NCBI GenBank assembly: GCA_964504565.1
Contig: CAZDEY010000014.1
Location: 1-64,000, forward strand
DNA length: 64,000 nucleotides
DNA from: Cesiribacter sp964504565
GTDB lineage: Bacteria; Bacteroidota; Bacteroidia; Cytophagales; Cyclobacteriaceae
Direction: 5' to 3'
The translations under genes and the position numbers were made by a program. The number at the start of each line of letters is the position of its first letter. Positions within the stretch are counted from its first letter, which is position 1. Below, one piece after another: positions 8,636 through 16,357 of this stretch. The notes beneath the pieces were generated by a model. The model saw nothing but the letters and a program-made list of their open reading frames with translations. It was not told where the DNA came from and ran no database searches.

Positions 8636-8721
8636 TGAGAATTGAGACGTGAGATTGGAGACTTTATGAATACCGTTGAGCAGCAATCTCAAGTCTCCAA
8701 TCTCATGTCTCACGTCTGAAA
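8636..8721. repeat. Inverted pair of heptamer arrays forming a long hairpin
   Basis: Four 7-bp units (TGAGAAT, TGAGACG, TGAGATT, GGAGACT) are followed by a 23-bp spacer and then five complementary units (TCTCAAG, TCTCCAA, TCTCATG, TCTCACG, TCTGAAA). ACGTGAGATTGGAGACTT at 8648 pairs with its inverted copy near 8690 at 17 of 18 positions. It fills the gap between two co-oriented genes. Confidence 0.75.
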
Positions 8722-8722
8722 T

Positions 8723-9499
8723 TTACATGCTCTGTTCTACCAGTTCGGCAATATCTAGTACGTTAACGTCGTTTTCTTTGTTCTTGGCTTTAATACCGTC
8801 GCTAAGCATTACCATACAGAAAGGGCAACCGGCGGCTACGGTTTGCGCTCCGGTTGCCAGGGCTTCTTCGGCCCGATCTACGTTTACATCTTTATTGCCC
8901 GGCTCGGGCTCCTTCCACATTTGGGCGCCGCCGGCCCCGCAGCATAGGCCCTTGGCGCGGCTCCTTTTCATTTCTACCAGCTCCACATCCAGCGCTTCAA
9001 TTACGTTGCGCGGGGCTTCGTATATGTTATTGGCGCGGCCCAGGTAGCAACTGTCGTGGAAAGTCAGACGACGACCTTTAAAAGCCCCGCCGTCCTTTAG
9101 CCTTATTTTACCGGCATCAATTAATTCCTGCAAATACTGCGAGTGGTGCAACACTTCATACTTGCCGCCTAATGCCGGATATTCATTTTTAATAGTATTA
9201 AAACAGTGCGGACAGGCCGTTACCACGCGCTTTACCTCATAGCCATTTAGTACCTGAATATTGGCCATTGCCTGCATCTGAAACAGAAACTCGTTGCCGG
9301 CGCGGCGGGCGGGGTCACCGGTGCAGGTTTCTTCGTCGCCCAGTACAGCAAAGCTTACGCCTACTTTATCCAGAATCCGGCAAAAGGCGCGGGTTACATT
9401 TTTATAACGGTCGTCGAAGCTACCGGCGCAGCCTACCCAAAACAGTACGTCGGGCTTTTCTCCGGCAGCCAGCATTTCGGCCATGGTTCTTACTTGCAT
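8723..9499 (-). CDS. Heterodisulfide reductase HdrB-like (CCG domain) Fe-S protein
   Basis: The 258-residue protein has two CCG-type cysteine clusters: the first around WVGCAGSFDD through ACPHCFNT, the second HDSCYLGR...RAKGLCCGAGG with CPFC near the end. Related subunits hold unusual Fe-S clusters that pass electrons to thiols or quinones. The frame is open upstream to 9559, but those codons translate a heptamer array, so the ATG at 9499 is the real start. It pairs with the membrane Fe-S protein just upstream. Confidence 0.85.
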   Translation of the reverse strand: MQVRTMAEMLAAGEKPDVLFWVGCAGSFDDRYKNVTRAFCRILDKVGVSFAVLGDEETCTGDPARRAGNEFLFQMQAMANIQVLNGYEVKRVVTACPHCFNTIKNEYPALGGKYEVLHHSQYLQELIDAGKIRLKDGGAFKGRRLTFHDSCYLGRANNIYEAPRNVIEALDVELVEMKRSRAKGLCCGAGGAQMWKEPEPGNKDVNVDRAEEALATGAQTVAAGCPFCMVMLSDGIKAKNKENDVNVLDIAELVEQSM

Positions 9500-9503
9500 A
9501 TCT

Positions 9504-9647
9504 TGTTTAGTCTTGAGTCTTGAGTCGTTAGTCTTGAGCTGTCGTTTTGTGACTTTCAATCTTTTAGTAAATTCTTTTTGCGGAGCTTAAATGCTTAGTC
9601 ATGGTGCAAGGTTCTTCTTACTCATGACTCAAGACTCAAGACTCACT
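9504..9647. repeat. Second inverted pair of heptamer arrays between the Fe-S genes
   Basis: One array (TCTTGAG, TCTTGAG, TCGTTAG, TCTTGAG) lies at about 9504-9538. A complementary one (ACTCATG, ACTCAAG, ACTCAAG, ACTCACT) lies at 9620-9647. Together they form an inverted repeat of about 24 bp around an 80-bp loop. The distal arm supplies the last codons and the TGA stop of the membrane Fe-S protein. Confidence 0.75.
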
Positions 9648-11009
9648 ACTATTGCGCAGAGGTTCGGCCCAGTTGAAGCGGTCGCTGGGGGGGAATTTCC
9701 AGGGAGCGAATGAGGTTTCAATGTTCTGGAACATCATTTGCCAATCTTGTGGACTGCTGCTTTCCTCCATAGCCATATACCTTCTTATTTGCAGAATTAC
9801 ATCCAGCGGATTTATTAGTACCGGGCACGCTTCTACGCAGGCGTTGCAAGTGGTACAGGCATTAATTTCTTCGGCAGTAATAAAATCGCCGAACAGGCTT
9901 TTGCCATCGTTAGCGCCCTCGCCACCCTTATCCAGGCTGGTGCCAATTTCTTCGGCCCGCTGGCGTACATTCATTACAATTTTGCGCGGACTAAGCTTTT
10001 TGCCGGTCTGGTTGGCCGGGCACTCATCGGTACAGCGGCCGCACTGGGTACAGGTGTAGCTGTCTAGTATATTCTTCCAGCTTAAATCTACCACATCTTT
10101 AGCGCCAAAGCGGCCAATTTCCTGCGCTCCCGGAGCCTCAGTTTGGTTGGGGTCAGTATCAGCATGTTCCGCAGGCACTTCTTCAGGAATGCCCAGCATC
10201 ATTTTAACTTCCTTAGTTACTACCGGCATGTTGCGCATTTCGCCTTTAGGCTTAACATCGGCGTAGTAGGTATTGGGGAAAGCCAGGAAAATATGCAGGT
10301 GCTTGCTGTAAGTAATGTACACCGAGAACGCCAAAATTCCGACAATGTGAAACCACCAGGCAAATCGTTCAATTAAAATTAAGGTACTGGCATCTAAACC
10401 CTGAAACAGTGGAACTAACAAGCCACTAAAGAAAAGCGGACCGGTTTTTATATATTCCGGATTGGTATCCTGCAGAATATAGTCGGCGGCATTCATGCTT
10501 AGAATAGCCAGCATCAGTATAATTTCAATAACCAGAATCAGGTTAGCATCTAACTTAGGCCAGTTAGTCATTTCCAGCCCGTTGAAGCGTTTAATGCCGG
10601 CTACATTTCTTCTTATTAAGAATACCACACAACTTAGCAGCACCAGCACCGCTAGAAACTCAAAGAAATTGAGGGCAGCGGTATAAATACCTTCTCCGCC
10701 AATTAGCGTAGCAAAAAAGCGGTGCGTACCAAAAAAACCGTCAATTATAAATTCCAGCACTTCCAGGTTAATAATTAGGAAGCCGGCGTAGATGAAGAAG
10801 TGCAAAATTGCCGGTATTGGGCGTTTAAACATTTTGGATTGGCCAAAGGCCACCAACAGCATATTCCGCAGGCGCTGGTCTTTATGATCGGTACGGTCTT
10901 GCTCTTGCCCCAGGTTAATATTCCGCTTAATGTAGCGAACCCGCTTATAAATTAGCCAGGCAGAAATGCCCAGCACTAGTAAAAAAAGTATTTGATTGAG
11001 GTATGGCAT
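9636..11009 (-). CDS. Membrane-bound 4Fe-4S protein, HdrC/HdrD-like
   Basis: The 457-residue protein has an N-terminal membrane part of about five or six helices, NarI-like, for quinone or cytochrome contact. It is followed by a cytoplasmic ferredoxin domain with CTQCGRCTDECP and CTTCNACVEACP. Together with the CCG protein downstream it probably forms a quinone-linked electron-transfer module; the donor and acceptor cannot be read from the sequence. The final residues are encoded by a heptamer repeat, so the C-terminal tail is repeat-derived. Confidence 0.85.
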   Translation of the reverse strand: MPYLNQILFLLVLGISAWLIYKRVRYIKRNINLGQEQDRTDHKDQRLRNMLLVAFGQSKMFKRPIPAILHFFIYAGFLIINLEVLEFIIDGFFGTHRFFATLIGGEGIYTAALNFFEFLAVLVLLSCVVFLIRRNVAGIKRFNGLEMTNWPKLDANLILVIEIILMLAILSMNAADYILQDTNPEYIKTGPLFFSGLLVPLFQGLDASTLILIERFAWWFHIVGILAFSVYITYSKHLHIFLAFPNTYYADVKPKGEMRNMPVVTKEVKMMLGIPEEVPAEHADTDPNQTEAPGAQEIGRFGAKDVVDLSWKNILDSYTCTQCGRCTDECPANQTGKKLSPRKIVMNVRQRAEEIGTSLDKGGEGANDGKSLFGDFITAEEINACTTCNACVEACPVLINPLDVILQIRRYMAMEESSSPQDWQMMFQNIETSFAPWKFPPSDRFNWAEPLRNSSES

Positions 11010-11080
11010 AGTTAAATGGGTATTCAGGCTAAGTTACAATGAAGTTTTTATTTAGGCTAAAGCTTTTTTTTGCGTTAAGT

Positions 11081-11112
11081 GTTGCGCAATACGAACGGGC
11101 TTGCTACTTTTG
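11081..11112 (+). promoter_or_regulatory. Promoter of tRNA-Phe
   Basis: TACTTTTG (11105-11112) matches the Bacteroidota -7 box TAnnTTTG exactly. GTTG at 11081-11084 is one mismatch from the -33 box TTTG, with the expected 20-bp spacing. The tRNA begins 15 bp downstream. Confidence 0.7.
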
Positions 11113-11126
11113 CTCTCCCATTCGAC

Positions 11127-11199
11127 GGTGATGTAGCTCAGTTGGTAGAGCATCGGACTGAAAATCCGTGAGTCGGTGGTTCGAATCCACTCATCACCA
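11127..11199 (+). tRNA. tRNA-Phe (GAA)
   Basis: The full cloverleaf is visible: acceptor GGTGATG / CATCACC, D-arm GCTC / GAGC, anticodon GAA at 11160-11162, and T-arm GGTGG-TTCGAAT-CCACT. The discriminator is A, and the terminal CCA is not fully encoded (ACC then G). It is flanked by its own promoter and terminator. Confidence 0.97.
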
Positions 11200-11206
11200 C
11201 CGTCAG

Positions 11207-11235
11207 GCCCCGGATATAAATCTGGGGCTTTTTTT
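11207..11235 (+). terminator. Rho-independent terminator of tRNA-Phe
   Basis: Stem GCCCCGGA / TCTGGGGC with loop TATAAA is followed by seven T residues. Confidence 0.9.
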
Positions 11236-11366
11236 ATTCCCTTTCGGTAAACTGACTTGATTTCAACCGATTGAAATATGCCTACAGACACGCTTTCCAT
11301 AGCCTAAAGATACGGTAAGATTGCGAAAAAAGGTATGCATGCCGAGTAATTTATACTCAGTTAAAA

Positions 11367-11675
11367 CTAGCTCCGGTTATAGTTAGCCAAACCCCAGCGC
11401 AGAATGGTTTCCAGCACGGGTTGCAAGCTTTGACCAAATTCGGTTAAGGTATACACCTGAACTCCTTCCTGCTCCTGCTTACTTATCAGTCCATCGGTTT
11501 GTAATTCTTTTAGTTGCTTAGCCAACATGCGTTCCGAGGCTCCGGCAATAGCCCGGTTAAGTTCGCTAAAGCGGCCGGGTTGCTTACTCAATTCCCACAG
11601 TATAATGGCCTTCCAGCGGCCGCCAATTAGCCCTAGTGTATAGGCTACAGGGCAGCGCTGAAGTTGCTGCTCATT
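11367..11675 (-). CDS. HxlR family transcriptional regulator with disrupted start
   Basis: The open frame encodes about 100 residues of a winged-helix HxlR repressor. It has the family Cys in QRCPVAYTL, then LIGGRWKAIILWELSKQPGRF, the recognition helix region ERMLAKQLKELQ and the wing VQVYTLTEFG. No ATG, GTG or TTG precedes the Cys in this frame. An ATG at 11674 is out of frame by one base; one extra G (ATGGAG for ATGAG) would restore a normal start. A TTG at 11591 would give only 74 residues and lose the sensor Cys. This is either a sequencing deletion or a very young pseudogene. It is divergent from the NAD(P)-binding gene at 11964, its likely target. Confidence 0.75.
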   Translation of the reverse strand, partial: NEQQLQRCPVAYTLGLIGGRWKAIILWELSKQPGRFSELNRAIAGASERMLAKQLKELQTDGLISKQEQEGVQVYTLTEFGQSLQPVLETILRWGLANYNRS

Positions 11676-11703
11676 TTAGTAGTTAGTAGAGGTGCGTTTG
11701 CGC

Positions 11704-11764
11704 ATACTTACAAAATTGTTAGTGTAACCTTCTTTGCAAATATACTTACAAAATGTAAGCTTTG
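11704..11764. promoter_or_regulatory. Probable HxlR operator and divergent promoters
   Basis: ATACTTACAAAAT occurs twice (11704 and 11742). The second copy is part of a perfect palindrome CTTACA-AAA-TGTAAG (11745-11759), typical of a dimeric winged-helix regulator. TTTG at 11733 and TTTG at 11761, preceded by TA, frame a plus-strand promoter over the palindrome. TATATTTG on the minus strand (11744-11737) matches the -7 box for the regulator gene. Confidence 0.6.
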
Positions 11765-11770
11765 AATCTT

Positions 11771-11837
11771 TGGTGCCTGGTGCCTGGTGCCTGGTGCCTG
11801 GTGCCTGGTGCCTGGTGCCTGGTGCCTGGTGCCTGGT
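11771..11837. repeat. Perfect heptamer array TGGTGCC (about 9.6 copies)
   Basis: 67 bp of uninterrupted TGGTGCC units lie in the transcribed leader between the HxlR operator and the NAD(P)-binding gene. Perfect identity indicates recent expansion, so copy number may vary between strains. Confidence 0.97.
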
Positions 11838-11926
11838 AAAGCAAACGAGGTAGAGCTTATTTAAATGAGTGAATTTCTAAAAAAAAACTCAGCAGCTTAA
11901 GCCTAGGTATTAGCCACTAGCTAAGA

Positions 11927-11961
11927 ACTAAAGACTCAATACTCACGACTCAAGACTAAAA
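11927..11961. repeat. Degenerate heptamer array abutting a start codon
   Basis: Five units (ACTAAAG, ACTCAAT, ACTCACG, ACTCAAG, ACTAAAA) end two bases before the ATG at 11964, in the position a ribosome-binding site would occupy. Confidence 0.65.
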
Positions 11962-11963
11962 AG

Positions 11964-12602
11964 ATGGCAAACAAAACCATAGCTCTCTTCGGGGCAACCG
12001 GAAAAACCGGACAGGAATTTTTAATTAAGGCTTTAGACGCCGGGTATAAGATACAGGCTCTGGTGCGTAGCCCGGCCAAGTTAAGCCAGCAGCACGCCAA
12101 CCTTACCGTTATTCAGGGCGACGTGCTGAATGCCGAACAGGTACGCCAGGCAGTAAGCGGCAGCCAATCGGTGGTAAGCCTGTTCGGGCACGTTAAAGGT
12201 TCGCCCCCGCGCGTGCAAACCGAGGGCACCGAAAATATTGTACGGGCTATGAAAGCGGCGGGGGTAAACAAAATTATATCACTGTCGGGCGGCGGCTTAC
12301 CCTACCAGAAAGACAAACCTAAATTTGCGGATAAGCTGATCCGGGGCATTATGAAAGTGGTTGCTAAGGATATGCTGAACGATGCCATTGCCCACGCCGA
12401 AGTACTAAAAAAGAGCGGCCTGCAGTGGATAATTGTTCGCGGCCCGCGCCTGACTACCGAACCCGAAAAGAAGCAGTATCGGGTAGGTTGGGTAGGCGTA
12501 AACGCCAGTACCAAAATAGGCCGCGCCGACTTGGCCGACTTTATACTGAAGCAGGTAGAGCGCGACGAATTTGTACACGAAATGCCGTTTGTGAGTTATT
12601 AA
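11964..12602 (+). CDS. NAD(P)-binding NmrA/atypical SDR protein
   Basis: The 212-residue Rossmann protein has the dinucleotide motif GATGKTG at residues 10-16 and GDVLNAEQV as the second cofactor strand. The mid-region IISLSGGG and C-terminal RVGWVGVNASTKIGRADLADFIL fit the NAD(P)H-binding atypical SDR family. Many members are NADPH sensors or quinone/flavin reductases. Divergence from an HxlR regulator suggests induction by electrophiles or quinones, by analogy with other HxlR pairs. The leader contains two heptamer arrays. Confidence 0.85.
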   Translation: MANKTIALFGATGKTGQEFLIKALDAGYKIQALVRSPAKLSQQHANLTVIQGDVLNAEQVRQAVSGSQSVVSLFGHVKGSPPRVQTEGTENIVRAMKAAGVNKIISLSGGGLPYQKDKPKFADKLIRGIMKVVAKDMLNDAIAHAEVLKKSGLQWIIVRGPRLTTEPEKKQYRVGWVGVNASTKIGRADLADFILKQVERDEFVHEMPFVSY

Positions 12603-12629
12603 ATTTAATGCTTTGAAGCTATAGCCTTA

Positions 12630-12654
12630 AGCCCAAGGTTTTAAACCTTGGGCT
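12630..12654. terminator. Palindromic bidirectional terminator-like hairpin
   Basis: AGCCCAAGGTTT and its inverted copy are separated by one T, giving a near-perfect 25-bp palindrome between two convergent genes. There is no T tract. The core AAGGTTT/AAACCTT is shared with the hairpin at 15969. Confidence 0.6.
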
Positions 12655-12673
12655 AACGGATCAATGGCTTAGC

Positions 12674-13663
12674 TTACCTCACCAACTCCTTCATTTCCTG
12701 CTCGCTAACCTTTAGCAAGTCGCTGGCGGGTAGGCGGCGGGTAAGTTCGCGCCAGTTAGGGTCTTGCTTGTAGATTGGTTGCAGCATTTTGGCGGCTTCC
12801 GCTACCTTACCGTTATTGGCCAGGGTTATGGCGTGCCAGTACTGCATTTCTAAATTATTCGAAAACAGGGCTTCGGCAGCGCCATACTCGCTCATAGCTT
12901 CCGCCATATTGCCTTCTTCTACGTAACCATCGCCCCGGTTCATATGCTCGTAGGCGCGGTGTACCTTCAGCAGCCGGGCTAATTCCTGCAACGGTTCGGC
13001 GTGGTCGTCAACCCGCAGGTCAACCAATCTTCCCTCCCAGCTATTAGCGGGTTTTTCGCCGGCTACTACCAGCAAAGCCGCCGATTGCCGGCCGCGAATA
13101 TCGCCCCCGGCCGCCTGGGCAGCCTGCAGGGCCGCCAGCACCCGCTCGGCCAACGGCAACTTGGCATTCTCCCGAAAGGCCTTAGCCATAGCCTCGGGCA
13201 CGGTGGGGTTTAGCATCATATTAGCCTGAACCGAAAAATGGGTTCCTTTAATGTGGTTGGCGTAGGCAATGCACTTTTCGCCGGTATGCACCGCTACCTC
13301 ACCCTTGGAATTGAGCAAGGCAACCTGCCGGTAGTCGGCGGCGGGGTCGTTGGCCAACAGCCCAGCCAGCGCCGTTTCCGGCGAAATATTGGCCTCTAGT
13401 AACTGCAAGCCGCGCGGCCCAAACGATACGTTAGCAAAAGATTGGGTAGCCACTACCCCTACGCCGGCCTGGCCCCAGGCTACTACCGTACCTACGCTAA
13501 ACCAGTGGCTTTGTACGCCCACAACCATCTGTCCGGTAACCGAATCGCGCGCTACTATGGAGTAAGTATGCGCTAACGGATCGGTGGATTTTTGGGCTTT
13601 TAGATCGGTTGAGAGTACCAAAAGACTTAAAATAAGCCAACATATAGGTTTGCGTATATTCAT
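12674..13663 (-). CDS. Secreted DUF1028 domain protein
   Basis: The 329-residue protein has a signal peptide ending in DLKAQ. The DUF1028 (Ntn-hydrolase-like) domain spans roughly residues 25-230, with YSIVARDSVTGQMVVGVQSH, the glycine-rich GQAGVGVVATQ, the repeat region around GDIRGRQSAALLVV, and DLRVDDH. The C-terminal 100 residues look like TPR helices. DUF1028 proteins are suspected hydrolases; no substrate is established. I start at the ATG at 13663, where the signal peptide begins, rather than at 13699. Confidence 0.85.
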   Translation of the reverse strand: MNIRKPICWLILSLLVLSTDLKAQKSTDPLAHTYSIVARDSVTGQMVVGVQSHWFSVGTVVAWGQAGVGVVATQSFANVSFGPRGLQLLEANISPETALAGLLANDPAADYRQVALLNSKGEVAVHTGEKCIAYANHIKGTHFSVQANMMLNPTVPEAMAKAFRENAKLPLAERVLAALQAAQAAGGDIRGRQSAALLVVAGEKPANSWEGRLVDLRVDDHAEPLQELARLLKVHRAYEHMNRGDGYVEEGNMAEAMSEYGAAEALFSNNLEMQYWHAITLANNGKVAEAAKMLQPIYKQDPNWRELTRRLPASDLLKVSEQEMKELVR

Positions 13664-13822
13664 AATGCTACTTCTTAATAAGAAATATAGGCATATCATT
13701 CAGAAGTTTAAATGCCTAAGCTAAAGCTACACGCCAATACTTAATCGTATAAAATTGAAAATAAGATTCTTGCGACAGTAATTAGTTTTTCGTAACATGC
13801 TACACATTCGACCAGTAACAGC

Positions 13823-14806
13823 ATGAAAAAATACGCAGAATACCTTACAGTTATATCAATTTTTTTGCTGTTGGTACACAGTACTATTAGGGAGATCTTT
13901 GTTGGCCCACACCCCAGTCTAATTATACCGCTGCAAGCCACCATTGAATGGGTAGTGCTATTCGGTTTGTACCTAGTGATTATATATCGAATAATTTCGT
14001 TGGTTTGGCAAAACAGGAAGTTTGCAGCGCTGAAGTTTTTTCTTGGCTCACTGTTACTTAGCTATCTTATTCTTGCCCCTTTTGAACTACTTTGGGAAAT
14101 AGCCGTTCAACCCCAGACCATTTTTAAGTGGCAAAACATATTTCATCCGGCAATCTTCAGCCGGGTTATGCCCGAACTGGCTATATTTTCCACAGCTGGG
14201 GCAATTATAGGCTCGGTACGCCAGCTACTACTCCGCCGGCAGTTTATCAAGCTCAAAAAAATTAGCCTTATTTCCGGAGCAATAGTTACAGTTGGCATTA
14301 CCCTGTTTGCTAGCGTATATTTTTTCAATTTAGACTATAATGGAACCGAGGAAATAAAATTCGTAAATGACGAGTTTAATAGCCTTGAAGAATTACTAAA
14401 CCAACCTCAATTTAGAGATAAAGTTGTATACGTAGATTTGTGGTACAGTAACTGCAAACCCTGCATTCAGCAGATGCCGTATTTGGCTAATATTAAAAAG
14501 ATACTAGCCGCTCAAGAGATTGAGTACCTCTATATTGCCCGCGAAACCAGCAATCCCGACAGCCGCCAGCGCTGGCTTAATGCTATTGAGAAGTATGACT
14601 TGCAAGGCTGGCACGCGTATATGGAAGGTGCCTTACAGGATAAAATATGGGAGCCGATTTTAGCCAGTCAGCCCGAAGCCAAAAGCGCCGCCTACCCTCG
14701 TTATCTGTTGGTAAATCGGCGCGGTAAAATTGTAAACTACAACGCCACTTACCCTATACACTCCGAAATAGCCTTACAGGAAGTACAGAAGGTTTTAGCT
14801 AACTAA
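13823..14806 (+). CDS. Membrane protein with C-terminal thioredoxin-like domain
   Basis: The 327-residue protein has four or five membrane helices in the first 170 residues, then a periplasmic thioredoxin fold. That domain carries VYVDLWYSNCKPCIQQMPY (redox motif C-K-P-C) and the cis-proline region AAYPRYLLVNRRGK. The TlpA/ResA-like arrangement suggests thiol-disulfide exchange on envelope proteins. The membrane part resembles no family I can name. It is divergent from the DUF1028 gene and not in an operon. Confidence 0.75.
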   Translation: MKKYAEYLTVISIFLLLVHSTIREIFVGPHPSLIIPLQATIEWVVLFGLYLVIIYRIISLVWQNRKFAALKFFLGSLLLSYLILAPFELLWEIAVQPQTIFKWQNIFHPAIFSRVMPELAIFSTAGAIIGSVRQLLLRRQFIKLKKISLISGAIVTVGITLFASVYFFNLDYNGTEEIKFVNDEFNSLEELLNQPQFRDKVVYVDLWYSNCKPCIQQMPYLANIKKILAAQEIEYLYIARETSNPDSRQRWLNAIEKYDLQGWHAYMEGALQDKIWEPILASQPEAKSAAYPRYLLVNRRGKIVNYNATYPIHSEIALQEVQKVLAN

Positions 14807-15012
14807 ATTTGCAGTTTCATTAGCCAGTAGACATAGATAAATTTCGTTTGCATTTTGAATTTTAATTTTCATTACCAGGAAGTTGAAAACTCATACAATT
14901 TTTAAATTTTAGGCTAGCCCTATCATTTGCAGATTTGCAGTCATACAGTAGCTGGAATTTTTATTAGTACCTTTACCCACAAATTTACTATTCTAAATAA
15001 ACTAGTATTTCG

Positions 15013-15972
15013 GTGAAGGCACTAACATTTTCCTCATTCGGCCCGGCCAGTGTATTAGAGTATACTGAGGTTGATAAACCCCAAATTCAGGCTGGGGAAG
15101 TTTTGGTTCAGAATAAAGCCATTGGCTTAAACTACGCCGATATATACCGCCGAAAAGGTAACTATCATTTAACGGGGAAGCCTCCTTACATTGCCGGTTA
15201 CGAAGGGGCCGGAATAGTGGTAGAATCTAATTCGGACGAAATTGAGGTAGGCGATAGAATTGCTTATACCGATGTGCCCCTGGCTAATGCCGAATTTATT
15301 GCTGTACCTCAAACGCACGCCATTCCCCTTCCCAATTCAGTAGAATTTACTTTGGCGGCCTCCATTTTACTTCAAGGGCTAACCGCCCAGTACCTGGCGA
15401 ACGACAGTTATGCCGTTCAAGCGGGTGAAACCGTACTTATTCATGCGGCCGCCGGCGGGGTAGGCCAACTGCTGACCCAGTTCTGTAAACTAAAGGGGGC
15501 TACAGTTATCGGTCTGTCGCGTAGCGAAAGTAAGCTGAAAACCGTATTGGCCAGCGGGGCCGACTATGCGGTTAAGCTTAATGATACCTGGAAGCAGGAA
15601 GTTCTTAAAATCACCAATAACCAGGGGGTAGATGTGGCCTACGATAGTGTCGGGAGCACTCTGGCCGACAGCTTTGCGGTGACCCGGGACTGTGGTACGG
15701 TAGTATTCTACGGTATGAGCGGGGGCGACCCCGAGCCGGTAGACCCCCGAATGCTAATGGACACCAGCAAGACCCTAAGCGGGGGCGATTTATGGAGCTA
15801 CTTAACCACCCAACAAGCCCGCCGAGAACGATCAGCCCAATTGTTTGAGCTCATCCTTCAGAAGAAGCTAAAGATTAAGGAACCGGTTAAGTTTAAACTT
15901 TCGGAAGGAAAAGCAGCCCATGAGTTTCTAGAAGAAGGCAAAAGCGCCAGTAAGGTTCTATTAATTCCATAG
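15013..15972 (+). CDS. Quinone oxidoreductase (zinc-independent MDR family)
   Basis: The 319-residue enzyme of the medium-chain dehydrogenase/reductase family lacks the zinc ligands of alcohol dehydrogenase. It has the QOR markers GLNYADIYRRKGNYH, the NADPH-binding turn HAAAGGVGQLLTQ, and VDVAYDSVGS. It probably reduces quinones or enones with NADPH. The start codon is GTG at 15013. The stop codon lies inside a 19-bp hairpin. Confidence 0.9.
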   Translation: MKALTFSSFGPASVLEYTEVDKPQIQAGEVLVQNKAIGLNYADIYRRKGNYHLTGKPPYIAGYEGAGIVVESNSDEIEVGDRIAYTDVPLANAEFIAVPQTHAIPLPNSVEFTLAASILLQGLTAQYLANDSYAVQAGETVLIHAAAGGVGQLLTQFCKLKGATVIGLSRSESKLKTVLASGADYAVKLNDTWKQEVLKITNNQGVDVAYDSVGSTLADSFAVTRDCGTVVFYGMSGGDPEPVDPRMLMDTSKTLSGGDLWSYLTTQQARRERSAQLFELILQKKLKIKEPVKFKLSEGKAAHEFLEEGKSASKVLLIP

Positions 15973-16009
15973 AGACCTATAAGGTTTCTGAAACCTTATA
16001 GGTCTCTAT
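15969..16009. terminator. Long perfect hairpin at the end of the quinone oxidoreductase
   Basis: A perfect 19-bp stem (ATAGAGACCTATAAGGTTT and its inverse) has loop CTG and overlaps the stop codon. There is no T tract. The core CCTATAAGGTTT...AAACCTTATAGG is one I recall as a dispersed palindrome in Bacteroidota genomes. Confidence 0.75.
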
Positions 16010-16083
16010 TAAAAGATAGCAAATTCTACATGCCCTTATATCTTTAATTCTAATTTAATTAATCTTATAATTTATACGTATGA

Positions 16084-16284
16084 ATGAAGGTTGTACTAAT
16101 AGTTTTATCCGTTTCAATTAGTATGGTCATGCTGGGAGTCTTATTTATATGGTTTCTCGCATTGGCTTCCTCTCATGAAACCGAACTAAGAGTTCATTTA
16201 ATATTTTTTGGTTTTCTGATTGTCTTAGGCATAAGCCAATTCTTGGTCATAAAGTATTATAAAATTTATAAGTCGTTAAAATAA
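16084..16284 (+). CDS. Small two-helix membrane protein
   Basis: The 66-residue AT-rich gene encodes two hydrophobic helices (VVLIVLSVSISMVMLGVLFIWFL and the segment HLIFFGFLIVLGISQFLVI) joined by a short charged turn, with a basic tail KYYKIYKSLK. There are no recognisable motifs. It may be a genuine small membrane protein; the evidence is only the hydrophobic pattern and position. Confidence 0.4.
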   Translation: MKVVLIVLSVSISMVMLGVLFIWFLALASSHETELRVHLIFFGFLIVLGISQFLVIKYYKIYKSLK

Positions 16285-16357
16285 TTATTAGGCTAACACC
16301 TTTACCTATCAATAACCCAACTTTAATCCGTTTTTAGCCGTACCTTGCCCCGTAGCT

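Noticed and set aside
9500..9559. N-terminal extension of the HdrB-like protein to 9559
   Set aside because: The extra codons translate a heptamer repeat; the ATG at 9499 starts right before the conserved region.
11052..11300. Minus-strand open frame of 82 codons
   Set aside because: It runs antisense through tRNA-Phe and its terminator; the frame is a by-product of the tRNA sequence.
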